Source: Elymus sibiricus
Taxonomy: Eukaryota; Streptophyta; Magnoliopsida; Poales; Poaceae
Reading direction: 5' to 3'
DNA length: 64,000 nucleotides
NCBI GenBank assembly: GCA_039707655.1
Contig: CM077672.1
Coordinates: 196,764,537-196,828,536, forward strand
Positions 31,161-43,765 of this stretch are shown here, piece by piece. Below the pieces are notes generated by a model. The model saw only the letters and a list, made by a program, of their open reading frames with translations. It had not been told where the DNA came from and did not search any database. Each line of letters begins with the position of its first letter. The stretch's first letter is position 1. The position numbers were made by a program, and so were the translations under genes.

Positions 31161-34100
31161 GATGCTCGAGCTAAAGATGAATTTGGTGGTCATCTCTCTT
31201 GTGCACAATTCCTTCGCTATCGACAGTGTGAAACTGCCAAGGAATTGTGGGACATCCTTGAAAGATCAATGAGGGTATGTCCACTCAGAAGGAAGCCCGC
31301 ATTGATACCATTCATGCAAAATTCAACCGGTTCAAGAGAATTGGGAATGAAAGCTGTCAGCAAACCTTCGATCGACTGAGTGACATTGCAAATGAGCTGC
31401 AAGGTCTCGGTGCCAAAGACATCACTGATCATGAAGTTGTGAAGAAGTTGCTCAGATCTCTGGACAGTTCATTCGACACTCTAGTTCTGATGATTTGAGA
31501 AAGAGCGGACTTCAAAGTTCTCGACTCTGCTGATATCATGGAAAGGCTAAACACACACGAGGAACAAGAGGAAGAAAAGAGAGATCTCTATGGCTCAAGT
31601 TACTAAAAGAGTCACGCACTCAAAGCTGTGGCTGACTCCTCCTCTGAAGACAATGTCGAAGAAGATTCCGATGATCCTGAAAGCATCAACAAAGATCTCG
31701 CCCTGATAACAAAACGCTTCCAGCGCTTCCGAAAAAAAATCAGTTTCAGAAGAAAGGATCAAGCAACTCTGGCAGTTCCAAGTCTTCGTCAAAACCAACA
31801 GGAGACTACACCTGCTTCAAGTGAAAAAGCCAGGGCATTTCATCTCTGACTGCCCTCTCTGGGAAGCTGAAATTCGAGCCAGTGGAAGATTTGATTCGAG
31901 CAACAGCAATCATGGAAAAGGCAAGAGCAAGAACTATGACTCGGATGATGAGAAGAAAACCAAGAAGTTCTTCAAGAAGAAGGACAACTCCTCCTCCAAG
32001 TCATTGTCAAGATCTTCTTCACGGAACCCCTCCAAGTCATCATCCAACCGCAAGAATACCTCTCGCAAGGCCAAGGCGTACATGGGCAAGGAAATGGACT
32101 CTGAAGAAGAAGAATCCTCAGACTCCAAAGAAGTTGTTGAATCCGAGGATGATTCGAACTCTGGCATGGCCGGCATCGCATGTGCTTCCACTCCGGCATC
32201 AAACTTCTTCGAGAACTGTTTGAGTGACGATGAGGCTCTTGCGTTCTACTTCATGTCTAAGGCATCGAAAGAAAAGGTACCTTCCAAACATCACAAGGCA
32301 TACACCAGTGATCAATTTTCTTCAGAAGATGATGACCATGCGAAACTGATTAAAATTGCTAAGAAGCAACAATTCTCTCTCCAGAAAATTGAGAAAACCC
32401 TCATAAAATCTGAAGGGCTGTTGGTTGAGGAGATGGAGAAAAACCAAACATTGACAGAAGAGCATTCAGCTCTCGAGTCATGAATGGAAGAACTAACCAA
32501 TCATCATGAATTTCTCCCAGCTGACCACAAGAGGCTGACTTATGATTACCTGAAAAGGAAACAGGAACTCGAGTCGTTGAGAGTGGCCCATGATGAGTTG
32601 ATTAGGGAAAATTCTCTTCTCACCCAACAACTCAAGGAACATTCTGAAGTGTTCGTACCACCTTGCTTAAAATGCCTTGAACGCAGTAATGCTAAATCTA
32701 ATGATGAATCCTCTATAACTGCTGAAAGAAATACCTCCTTGAATGATGTGGATGCTAACCCCTCAATCGAGGAAAATGTGCAGCTGATGAAAATGCTAGG
32801 TTGAAGGATCTTCTTCAGACTAGAATGTTTAAAAATCTCAAAGGGCATCAAACCCTCTGTGATGTTATGAAGAAATCCATTCTTCACAAAAATCCCAGAA
32901 AGGAAGGTGTAGGTTTCGAAAGGAAACTGAATGAAAATGGTACCTATACTGGAAACCTGAGCAATACCCTCGCACTAAGTGGGTACCTACAAAGAGCAAA
33001 ACGCTCGATCCTGCTTTACTCTTGGGATATGATTGTTCCATTCCTAAATATGCTTGTGACGACTCTCTGGACAATTATAAGTTGTTCAAGAACCAGCGTG
33101 GCGATGCATTTGCTCGCTATGTCAGACTGAACTGCAGGAATGCCCCCCCCCAAAGAAAGCTATTTGGGTTGCAAAGGAACTATCGAGGCATTACCAGTTA
33201 CTGCCACTCTGACCATGCAGGCCAAAAATGGTCGATACATTCTCGAGAAGGCTCGACAGAATGAGTATATGCATACTTACTCTAACCATTATGCTCACTC
33301 ATCTGCAAGGAATTTCAATGCATACTCGTTTGATTATGCTCGCCCCTCTCCGAGAAACAACTCTTATGGTTACTGAAAGAAATCATATCCTGCTCGCTCA
33401 TTTGTTTCTCAGCCACCTGCAAAGATGTGGATGGTTAAGAAAGCCTAATTCTCCTGCAGGACTATGTCTCCGGGTGTACTGAATGGATCATGGATAGTGG
33501 ATGCACTAGTCATATAACCGGAGACAAGTCGTTGTTTGTCGACCCCAACTTAACTGCTTCATCACAAAAGTTCATTACTTTCGGCGACAACAATAAAGGA
33601 AAGGTAATTGGGCTAGGTAAAATTGCTATATCCAAAGATAAGAACATTGAGGATGTTTTACTTGTTCAGTCTCTTGGATTCAATCTCATGTCAGTTGGCA
33701 AGATTTGTGATCTGGGCATGCTAGTTCTATTTTCTCTCACCAAATGCATTGTCTTTATGGCCACTGGCAATTCCTTCGTCTTTGAGGGAAATAGAAAAGG
33801 TGATCTATATATTGTGGATTTCTCTAAGGGTCCCTCAGTCCAAACTTGTTTGCTTGCAAAAGCAACCAAAGGTTGGCTGTGGCTCCGAAGACTTGGTCAT
33901 GCAGGTATGAGGAATCTGTAGACTCTTGTGGAGAAAAATCATCTTCGTGGCATACCTGATGTGAAGTTTGACAAAGATCGCCTCTGTGGTGCTTGTGAGG
34001 CCGGAAATTGGCCAAGAAGCATCATTCATCAAAAACTGTCATGACTATGACAAGGCCTCTGGAAATTCTTCATATGGATTTATTCGGGCCTCAGAACTAT

Positions 34101-34398
34101 GCAAGTTTTGGAGGCAGTCATTATGGTCTGGTTATTGTTGATGGTTTTTTTCGATACACTTGGGTATTCTTTCTCGAAGACAAGACTTGCACCCAAGATA
34201 TCTTCAAACGATTCGCCAAGAAAGCTCAGAATGAATATGATGTGAGAATCAAGCATGTCAGGAGTGACAATGGCACTGAGTTCAAGAACACTCATAGTGA
34301 GGATTTTCTTGATGAGAATGGTATTACTCATGAGTTCTCCGCCGCATACACTCCCCAACAAAATGGAGTTGTTGAGCGAAAGAATAGAACTCTCTGAT
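31161..34398 (+). pseudogene. Copia A gag-protease-integrase remnant, many frameshifts
   Basis: Order of recognisable parts: UBN2-type gag with CETAKELWDILE and QTFDRLSDIANELQGLG (31161-31498); a CCHC knuckle FKC...KPGHFISDC near 31815-31850, broken by a 1-base loss; a Ser/Lys-rich linker (31880-32480); a Glu-rich coiled stretch (32484-32804); protease active-site MDSGCTSHIT at 33490; the integrase zinc region LRRLGHAGMRNL to LCGACEAG (33885-34000); and the integrase core with HMDLFGPQ, VRSDNGTEF and QQNGVVERKN (34065-34395), the three carboxylates of the DDE triad being visible. In the family, integrase inserts the cDNA in the nucleus. RT and RNase H are absent. Confidence 0.85.
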
Positions 34399-34412
34399 GG
34401 CTCGAGAATTTG

Positions 34413-36063
34413 TGATGTTTTCCTAGTGATTCTTGCTTGGTTTGATTAGAATTTTTATTACTCTTCAGATATTTCTAATGCTAATCCCTCAAAAGCAAAG
34501 AAAATCTATTTCCTCAATGTTTGGCAGGAAATATCAAATTTGTAGGGAAACCAAGAGGGATTGCTACAAATCAAGCCAAATGGAGCAACTTCCATGGAGA
34601 GACCAAGTCATCAGGCGTAGCAGAGCAAAAGACGGCGTTCCATACGACCGCAAGCGCTCGTATGAGCGGTCGTATGGACTGCCATCAGCTCCACCATGTC
34701 TATACAAGCCACTTTCATGAAGGGCTCGGGGGAAGAAGAGAACCCTAGCCGCCGCCACACCATCCAGAAGAGGAGAAGAGAGAATCTGAGGAACCATCAA
34801 AGATATTCTTAGTTTTGGTCCTTTCATCTCCATCACCCCTTCACTATTGTAAGAGGAATTCCAATTTGGGAGAACAAGTGTAACTCTACTTTATCTCATC
34901 TGGAGATCAAGACTATTTGAGTTATCCATTTCATCTTAGGGTTAATTGGATAAATGCCACTCAAATTCTGGCGATTCCGAGAAACGCTACTGCAATTTCC
35001 AAACTTTGAAAAATGCCACTTTAAATTTTGCAAACTTTGAAAAACGCCACTGCAGACTTTGAAAAATGCCACTGGAAATGGCATTTTTCAAAGTTTGGAA
35101 ATTGCAGTGGCGTTTCTCAGAATCGCCAGAATTCGAGTGGCATTTATCAAATTAACCCTTCATCTTATTGTGGATCTTCCTGGTATTATCGATATGGTTT
35201 TCATGGGTTTTATCTCTGTTATAATTGATTCCCCTCTTATGATGTGTGAGTAATTCCCCCTAGGCATGGGAGATGTAGGTGAGTGGTAAGATTCATCTAT
35301 GCCTATTCTATATGTCGTCATTTGCATTCGTAGTAGTATGATCTATCTAGTATGTTGTTATACTGTGGTGAACTCTATGCGTGTTGTCCTATTTAAGGGC
35401 CCAGGCAACATGATCTCAAGACCTACACAGGTAACACATATTGTTTAGGGAATCTGTGACCTCTGACGTGATAGGTGGAGATATCTATGAGGACCGAAGA
35501 CAATATGTGATGACGGTGATCCATTGAACTTAATGCTTGGTTCCGGTTCAAGGACCTTAATTACGGAAACGACCACTCTGTGGCAACGGTGAAGCAGGAC
35601 CATAGAATGAAATATAATCCCGTGTGGAGGAGTTTCATAACCTTAGGGTGATCCGCCTACAGAACACATATATCAAATGCTATGAGTACAATACAAGGTA
35701 ACTGGTATTACCGTCGCACTGGCACACTTGATTCATTCTTACCATGAACTGAAGTCTCTCCGCGCCTAATCTCTTCATTGCAGGAAACACAACCCATAGC
35801 CTTACTCATGTTATTTTCTTTTAATCATTTTTATAGCTGTTACTTTCAACTCTGTTTATATTTGTCAAACTGGTTTACTCATGATTCAGGACAATAACAA
35901 TATTTGCAGAAGCACCAGCAGTTACTTCACACAAGAACTGTGACACCTTGTGTGTGACAGAAGCGCCACTATAGATACTCTCCCCCGCTCTTCGTTGGGA
36001 CGATTACTCATTGGGATACTTCTGCGAAAGTGCTACACTACCCTGTTTGGCTTGCAGGCATCA
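34413..36063 (+). repeat. 5' LTR of element C (1651 bp including a MITE)
   Basis: Starts TGATGTTTTCCTAGTG and ends CTTGCAGGCATCA. It has one inverted-repeat module with arms CATACGACCGC and GCGGTCGTATG (~34639-34677), shared with the solo LTR at 10520-11855. The exact start is inferred from the TGATG start of the related LTRs. Confidence 0.75.
34939..35158 (+). mobile_element. Mutator-type MITE (220 bp), 9-bp TSD TTCATCTTA
   Basis: Perfect TSDs TTCATCTTA at 34930-34938 and 35159-35167. Ends are GGGTTAATTGGATAAATG and its near-perfect complement; the terminal inverted repeats extend almost to the centre, so the whole element folds on itself. It contains several AACGCCACTGC / AAATGCCACT units. 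A 9-bp TSD with long TIRs points to the Mutator superfamily. Confidence 0.92.
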
Positions 36064-36073
36064 AAGCATTTTC

Positions 36074-36091
36074 TAGCGCCGTTGCCGGGGA
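36074..36091 (+). other. Primer binding site, tRNA-Asp (element C)
   Basis: TAGCGCCGTTGCCGGGGA, one mismatch, 10 bases past the LTR. Confidence 0.88.
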
Positions 36092-36278
36092 GCTATGCAT
36101 AGAGTATTTGTTTCGTAACTGTTTTTGTAGGTGTTGTTATTGTATATGCTTCCTGTAAGTCATGGGGGGTCTACTCGTTCGGGAAAAACATATTTACCAG
36201 ATTATATTGCTCATTTTCCTCAGGAGCAACAAGCTTCATTATTAGAAAAAAAATAGTGAAACAATTGAGCTTAGTACT

Positions 36279-37165
36279 TTGTTTGAACAGATGTCGATTA
36301 CTCCAAAGCCAAAGAAGATTATAAGAGATCATTGTGCTCCAGTGTTAACTTCGAGATCTCCTATAGTATACCCTGCCAATTATGCTAAAGAGTATTCGAT
36401 TGACTGTGATCTTACTGCAGAAGTTAGAAAGCATGCCTTTGCAGGAATTGAAGAAGAAGACCCTCAAGCACATCTCATGTTTTTTGATACTCTATGTGGA
36501 ACTTTTAAACTGAAGGATGTGTCAAGATAATTCGTATTATTAAGACTCTTCAGGTTTTCATTAAAGGAAGAAGCTGAGAAATGGTATAATCGATTGCCTC
36601 AAGGGAGTATAACGAGCTGGCTTATGTGTGCTGAAAAGTTCATGGCTAAATTTCTTCCAAGCTCGAAGATTACTAAATTGAGAAGAAACCTCACCCTATT
36701 CGTCCAGGAAGACGGTGAAAGTTTATATAAAACTTGGGAGAGATATTCTAAATTCTTGAACTTATGTCATAAGCATGGTTATGCTGAATATGTTATACTT
36801 CATATGTTTTATCATGGAATTAACAAGGAATCAAAATCTATTCTTGATTTAAGTGCAGGAGGGCGATTTATGTCTTTAACTCTTGATGGGAAAGAACTTA
36901 TAGAGAAAATTGTGTCTGCACAAGAACAGTGGAATATCAAGGAGCCAATCAAGCCTACAGGAAAAATATATCATATTGAAGACATGGAAGAATTCAAAAA
37001 GGTTACTCAAGAGAAAGGTAAGCCTGTTGAACAAGTTATTAATGAAAAAGTAGATATATTTAGTATCTATCATCAGGAGGATGAACTTCAAGAGACAATG
37101 AATAAGTTCAAGTTCCACCAAGACAACTTCAACAGAGTTTCCGAAGGTGCATCTATCATAATGAG
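36279..37165 (+). pseudogene. gag: gag of element C, broken
   Basis: The first frame (36279-36530) gives PKPKKIIRDHCAPVL and EEDPQAHLMFFDTLCGTFKL. After a frame change, FSLKEEAEKWYNRLPQGSI and WLMCAEKFMAKFLPSSKI follow, then QEDGESLYKTWERYSKFLN and MFYHGINKESKSILDLSAGG, the core of Retrotrans_gag. It is cut at 37165 by element D. The frame leading into the other side of D needs one more shift. Confidence 0.85.
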
Positions 37166-38004
37166 TGTCATGCGTAGGACCATCTATGGGACCATCAAGG
37201 CCCCTTGCGGTTCGACTGTGGGGATCGACGTGCACAAAGAGCGAAATCAGCAGCACGCACAAGTTTACCCAGGTTCGGGCCGCTGTGAGGCGTAAAACCC
37301 TACTCCTGCTTTAGTGGATTGATTGTGATGGTGTTGGAATCCTAAAGTTACAAGAGCGCAGCTTGCCGGCAAGGAGCTCGGTAAGTGCATCTTGACTACT
37401 GTCAACCAATAGGGGTCCGATCCCTTGCTAAGGTTGCCATGGACCTCCTTTTATAGAAGAAAGGGGATACCACAATGGCAAAATGGTAAATATAGGGGGT
37501 AGATAGTGGCTTGACACGCATATGGATGTGTGTCAATAAAGGTGTTCTTCAGGCGGCAAGCTCCCACGTGCCCCGACAAGCTTCACCTAACCACATACCC
37601 GCTCGACACCTATCGGCAAGTCTCTGACAGGCCGCCGAGGTGGAGCGGTGGAGTAGCGACGAAGGGAGCTTGCCGGTATGGAGCTTGCCGAGTCATTGCT
37701 TGCCGGTGTGGAACTTGCCGGTAGCAGTAGTCTTGATCTTCTGGATGTCCCACCCAGAGGTCTTGACTTGCCGGCTCCGCCTCGCCGGGCTCTTGCTTGC
37801 CGGCTATGTCTTGTCGGGAAGTCATGCCGCCGGGAAGAAGCTTCTTCCCGACAAGCTCTTGTTCTTGCTTGTTGATATAATGCTTGCTAGGTGTGGTGCT
37901 TGTCGGGAAACTTGGCCTTTGCCGGGGTTGCCAGACAATGGTCCTAGACGGGAATGACCCATGCTAAGAAGGTTGACGAGACCCTGGTTCTCATTACACT
38001 GATA
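37166..38004 (-). repeat. 3' LTR of element D
   Basis: An 839-bp copy; the minus strand runs TATCAGTGTAATGAGAACC...GCATGACA (the first dinucleotide TG has decayed to TA). It carries many CTTGCCGG / CCGGCAAG repeats (37675-37810). Confidence 0.9.
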
Positions 38005-38379
38005 GGAGCCCCTGTGCCCGCCTTCAGCAGAGAACTCAAAGATCTCAATGATGGAGGTGGGGCCAAACTCGGCAAGGGTCATGACTGCCATGCCCTTTCC
38101 TTCTGGAAATATTATTTCAGGAAAAACAATTTTCAGAGGCGCTGCCAGCCCCCGAGCTCATTTTTAGCAGAGAACTCGAATGATCTCAATGCTTAAGAGA
38201 ACCCTGTTTGTCGTATTCTTTGACCTCGCTTCCGGGAATATTGTTTCCGAGAAGACTTCTGATTCCAGCAAAGAACTATGGGTTCTCGATGCCAAAAGTA
38301 GATCACCTCCGGCAGGGAACTCGAAAGATCTTGATATTGGAACGGAGATTGTATTGCTGCATATTATGTCTCACTGACT

Positions 38380-41300
38380 CGACATCAAGAGCGAAGGCTC
38401 CCTTGTCGGAGCGCATGGCTCAACGACAAGGTTTACTACGCTTCCACCCTCATAAGAGCACTTGGCTCAACGACAAGAGTGAAGGCTCCCTTGTCGGAGT
38501 GCATGGCTCAACGACAAGGTTTGCTACGCTTCCACCCTCATCAAAGCACCTGGCTCGATAACAAGAGCGAAGGCTCCCTTGTCGGAGCGCATGGCTCAAT
38601 GACAAGGTTTGCTATGCTTCCACCCTCGTCAAAGCACCTGGCTCGATGACAAGGGCGAAAGCCCCCTTGTCGGAGCGCATGGCTCAACGACAAGGTTTGT
38701 GTAACACCCCTGAGTAATGAGCCACAGTGATCTTCAAATTAATGCTAAGTTAATTTGTTTTGCAAAGAATGATCAGTGAAATCATATCTCATTTTAAATT
38801 CCTCCACTGAATTCAATTCAAATCATAAGTGAAATTTGAAGTTGCACCAAAAATTGCTGAAAAATAGTTCATGTTTTAGCAAATATTCCAAAACAAATAA
38901 TTGTCCAGGAAAACAATATCACCTATTTGCTAAAATGAGCTATAGCAATTAAAACAGTGTTATTTCAGCATATTTAAATGCTATTTCATTTATGAAAAAT
39001 TCAAATGAATTCAAACTTTGCCCAAACTTTTTGTGGCAGTGCTAAATAGTCCCTAGTATTTGTTTTGACCAGCCCCATATTTTTGCAAAGTCAATTGATG
39101 GCTAAAAATAAATGCAAAAGGCTGCTGGAAAAAGAAACAGAAAAGGAAATAGAAAAAGGTCAAAGCGCTACTGTGCAGGTGGGCCTAAGTTCAAACAGTG
39201 CCGGCCCAGCCCAACTCCCTCTTTCTCCCTCCTCCCGCTCTCTCTCCCCTGCGTGTCGCCGCGCTCGCGCCCGCAGCCGCGGATCCCCACGCGTCGGCCA
39301 TCTCCCGGCGTCGTCGCCGCCGCGGGGTGGATAAGATCATCACCCCGGTTCCCCTGGCGAACCCTAGCTCCTCTCCCCCTCTCCTCACTCGCTCGCCACT
39401 CCCTCTCTTCCTCTCCAGTACCCCGCCGTCGCCGTGCTGCTCCACCACCGCGGCCACCGTGGCCTCCTCGTTGCCTCACCGTGTCTACAACGTCCGCTGC
39501 CGTCCGCTACTTCATCTACGCCAAAGAACGCGAGCTGGGGAGCACCACCATGCCAAATCGCGGTCGTCTTCTTCTTTAGGGCACCGGAGTTCACCGCTGT
39601 CGATTCGCTTCGTCCCTGCGCTCCTAAGCTCTCACCGGCCTCCGTGTGCCGCTCGGTGAGCCCCACTCCTTCTCTCCCCGTCCTCGCTTTGTTTCCGCGC
39701 CCGTAGCTAGCTGTCCACACCGCGCGCCATTGCCGTGCTCTGGTCGCCGCCATGGTTGCGAGCACCGTGCTCCCGAGCCCCTGTGGCCTCATCCGCTTGC
39801 CCTAGCATGCTCCTGGTGAGCTGCTGCTGCTGCCCAGCTACTTTGCGCACTCAAAAACGTCCCGTAGCCGTGTTCCCGATCGCGACCGAACTCCGGCCGC
39901 CGTGCGCGAGCTCGCCGTCGTCGCTCCGGTGCATTTCTGGTGATGCCACCACCGCCATTAAACGCGGCACGCTCTCCTCGTTCGAATGCGACCCCTCGCG
40001 CCCGATTTAGCCCTCTGTGGCGAAAACCCGAAGCTCGCCGGTGCGCTCCACCGCGTTTCGGGCTCGCCGGAGCTGCTCCGGCGCCGGCAGCCGACGTGGC
40101 ATGGCCTGGGGTCCACCTGGGTCACTGCCAGTGGCCCCCCTGGCCCTGGTTGACCACGTTGACCATGGTCAACGTGCTGACTGTGCACGCTGTGCCACTG
40201 ACATGTGGGCCCCCGCACTTAATTAAACTAATTTGGATTTAAATTTAATCTAGTTAGTTAATTAGTCACTGATGACTGGGGCCCATCGCTAAATAATCTC
40301 AGTTTATTTTTAAATAAGCCCTATTTAACCTGCTGAGTATGACATGTGGGCCCAGCCACTATTTAAACGGATAGGGCCAGCCCAGTCAGCTGCTGAGTCA
40401 GCAGCTGGCCCACCAGTCAGCCTCTGCTGACTGGGCAGTTGACCCAGTCAACTGGGCCTACTGGTCAGCCTCTCTGTTGACCAGCTGGGTACACTTTTGG
40501 GTACACCTAGCAATTTCTATTCTGGATAATTCAAATTTAATATTTAAAATAAATCCAGGAAATTCCAGAAAATTGCTAAAACTTTGGAAAATCATAGAAA
40601 TTAATCCATAGCTCGGATGAAAAAGTTTTCTACATGAAAGTTGCTCGGGAAAATCCAACGAATCCGAATATGCAATCCACTTACCTGCCGCATGCTCATA
40701 ACACCGCAAACATGGAACCTTCCCCTCCGGTTCATCTGTCTGACAGATGCCTAATACCGGGAAAATATTCCCAGATATTTTCCCGCTCCGTCTGTAACGT
40801 GTAGCACTGCGTTAGATCACCCCTGGCTTAGCTTATAGTCATGTCATGATTTATGATTGCCTTTGTTGCCGTGTATTTATCAGTTTCCTCCCCCTCTTCT
40901 TCTCCGGTAGATCCCGACACTGACGTTGCCCCTGAGGACTACTACACCACCGACAACCCTTCTTTTCCGGCAAAGCTTCCAGGCAAGCAAACCCCCCTTG
41001 AACATGCCTATATCGCCTAATCTTTCTCTCTTATGCTTGCATTAGTATTGCTACAGTTGTTGTTTTGTGAATACCTATTCTGATGCATAGCCTGTTTTTG
41101 TAACTGTTGTTGATACCTTACCAGCTATCCTAAATGCTTAGTATAGGTTGGTTAGTGATCCATCAGTGGCCCCGCACCCTTGTCCGTGTTGCCATGCTTA
41201 GCTTCCGGATACTCGATCCGTGTGATCGATGTGTAGAAACCGTCACATCACCGCACCACACCCCCTTAGTTGTACGACTCTGCAGAGCTACTATCGAGTG

Positions 41301-43765
41301 TCGAGGGTGATACCTCCTACCTCACTCCTGATGATATCTCTGTAGCGAAGCTAGTCGGTTGTGGGTTACCGAGGGTGACTCCTCTTTCACCACCTCCGAT
41401 GGTGCCTCTGTCGTGCAACCCTTCAAGTGTGAACCCATCGAGGGTGATTCCTCTAAGTTCACCTTGACGGTTACATCGAGTGGGAATCCATCGAGGGTGA
41501 TTCCTCGGATTACCCCCTTGATGCTACGGACACACTGTTACTTTTACCTGTTGCCCCTTTTACTGTTACTGTTACTGCGGGACTGAAGGGACAGGCGGTA
41601 CCACCCCGGTAGAGGTGGACCTGAGTTCCCAACAGTCTCTTGTGAAGTCGGGTTGTCCTGGAGGGTACCCACGAGATAATTATGTGGCACGGCCGGGCAT
41701 TCCTGGCCCTTGCCGTAAGTCCACGAGACGGGGCGATGGGACCACAGATCGTGGATCGCTTATTGTCACCGCGAGCTCCCAACACACTAATGGGTTAGGA
41801 TATGTGATCTGAGTAGGCCTCTGGCCTTTTCACACTAACCAGCACGCAGGAATAGTATGGGCACTCAGCGTCGTATGTATCAGCCGAAGTTCTTCAGACG
41901 TCAGCAGTTGAGCGGCACGCGCCCGGGTGGACCGTGAAAGCCTGCGTGTGTATACAGGGGCTAGGTCTGGTCTCGGCCGTCCTCGCAACGTGCAGGAGTG
42001 CAAAGGGCGATGGGCCCAAGACCCCTGAGCGCTTAGGGTGTAGACTGGCGTGCTGGCCTCTCTGTTGAACCTAGGTAGGGCTATGACATGTCGATCAGCC
42101 GAGGCCGGGCATGGACCGAGTAAGTGTGTCCGGCGAGAGTTAATCGAGCGTGTTGGGTAAGTTGGTGCACCCCTGCAGGGAAGTATATCTATTCGAATAG
42201 CCGTGTCCACGGTAACAGGACGCTCGGAAAATATCCCGATCTTCTACAACTAGAACTGGATACTTGTGATGTTTTAAATATGTTAGCTCCGGGATCGCTT
42301 TCTCGCAGGTAGTCGAGGAAGGATCTCTGGGCATTGCTACAAATTAATTATTGCTTTATAATATGCTAATATGCACTCTTCTAATGCTGCAAGACGCTGG
42401 AAGATGCTATTCTTCGATAGGCTAGGTCTTTCCCCTCTATTCTGGCATTTCTGCAGTCTAGTCCACAAATACAGTCCCTTCCTTTGATACCGATGCATAC
42501 TTAGCATAGTTCTGATGTAAGTCTTGCGAGTACTTTGGATGAGTACTCACGGTTGCTTTGCTACCTCTTTTTCCCCATACCCGGTTGCTGTGATCAGATG
42601 ACGGAGCACCGGAGCCAGCTGACCTCGCCGGCGACTACTACTACCACGGTGGAGCCTACTACTACGTGGAGACTGACGACCAGGAGTAGATTCGGAGGCT
42701 CCCAGGCAGGAGGCCTGTGCCTTTTCGATCCAGTGTCGTTGTTTTACTCAACCTTCTTAAGATAGACTTGTGTAACTTAATGTCTATACTCAGATATTGT
42801 GTTGCTTCCGCTGACTCTTGTGTAACTCGAGCTTATGTATTCAAGCCCTCGAGGCCACTGGCTTGTAATATAAAGCTTGTATTATTTTATTTTGTGCCTA
42901 GAGTTGTGTTGTGATATCTTCCCGTGAGTCCCTGGGCTTGATCGTGCACATTTGCATGTATGATTAGTGCACGGTCGAGTCAGGGGCGTCACAGTTTGCT
43001 ACCTACGCTTCCGCCCTCATCAGAGCACTTGGCTCAACGACAAGGGCGAAAGCCCCCTTGTCGGAGCGCATGGCTCAACGACAAGGTTTGCTACACTTCC
43101 ACCCTTGCCAGAGCACCTGGCTCGATGACAAGAGCGAAGGCTCCCTTGTCGGAGCGCATGGCTCAACGACAAGGTTTGCTATGCTTCCGCCCTCGTCAAA
43201 GCACCTGGCTCGACGACAAGGGCGAAAGCCCCCTTGTCGGAGCGCATGGCTCAACGACCAGATTTGCTACCTATGCTTCCGCCCTCGCCAGAGCACTTGG
43301 CTCGACGACAAGGGCGAAAGCCCCCTTGTCGGAGCACATGGCTCAATGACAAGGTTTGCTATGCTTCCGCCCTCGTCAGAGCACTTGGCTCGACGACAAG
43401 AGCGAATGCCCCCTTGTCGGAGCGCATGGCTCAACGACAAGGTTTGCTATGCTTCCACCCCCATCAGAGCACTTGGCTCAACGACAAGGTTTGCTACGCT
43501 TCCGCCCTCATCAGAGCACTTGCTCGATGACAATAGCGAAAGCCCCCTTGTCGGAGCGCATGGCTCAACGACAAGGTTTGCTATGCTTCCACCCTCGTCA
43601 GAGCACTTGGCTCGACGACAAGAGCGAAGGCTCCCTTGTCAGAGCGCATGTCTCAACGACAAGGTTTGCTATGCTTCCACCCTCGTCAGAGCACTTGGCT
43701 CGACGACAAGAGCGAAAGCCCCCTTGTCGGAGCGCATGGCTCAACGACAAGGTTTGCTATCTTGC
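38380..43765 (+). repeat. 88-bp minisatellite with built-in hairpin (split by H)
   Basis: The block CCTTGTCGGAGCGCATGG starts at 38401, 38489, 38577 and 38665, exactly 88 bp apart, and again about eight times from 43052 to 43730. Each unit has arms CGACAAG and CTTGTCG around an inner stem. The 88-bp period is not a multiple of three and the long frames across it are by-products. It lies beside the 3' LTR, where plant Gypsy elements often carry tandem repeats. Confidence 0.9.
38700..42992 (+). mobile_element. Element H: 4293-bp solo LTR of LARD type, TSD GTTTG
   Basis: Ends TGTAACACCCCTGAG and GGGGCGTCACA, with TSDs GTTTG at 38695-38699 and 42993-42997; removal restores the minisatellite. The size fits the very long LTRs of large retrotransposon derivatives (Sukkula-like, inferred). 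Inside are a CT-rich leader (39215-39420) followed by GC-rich sequence to ~40100, a cluster of TTGACC/GGTCAA sites (40148-40490), a run of four ATCGAGGGTGATTCCTC-like repeats (41297-41505), and an AT-rich end. The many GC-rich ORFs at 39.1-40.2 kb overlap on both strands and are not supported as genes. Confidence 0.82.

Larger units (their letters stand above)
13689..34412 (+). mobile_element. Copia A: degenerate Ty1/Copia element split by three insertions and cut by element C
   Basis: Read through the insertions, the parts are: LTR 13689-14014 plus 21042-22020, PBS 22024-22035, gag from 22088, resuming at 29795-29846 and again at 31161, then protease and integrase up to ~34398. RT, RNase H and the 3' LTR are missing because element C starts at 34413. 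The three insertions (element 3, element 4, solo LTR) all have intact TSDs (AGGAT, CTATG, AGATG), which proves the pieces were once contiguous. Confidence 0.85.

Noticed and set aside
31882..32223. Arg/Pro-rich alternate frame over the Copia Ser/Lys linker
   Set aside because: Shadow of the gag linker; the true frame carries the KKFFKKKDNSSSKS-type linker that follows the zinc knuckle.
34255..34449. Alternate-frame ORF across the Copia integrase core
   Set aside because: Shadow of the DDE integrase frame that ends at 34398.
39065..40242. Many overlapping GC-rich ORFs on both strands in element H
   Set aside because: High GC removes stops in all frames. They sit inside a solo LTR and none has a recognisable domain.
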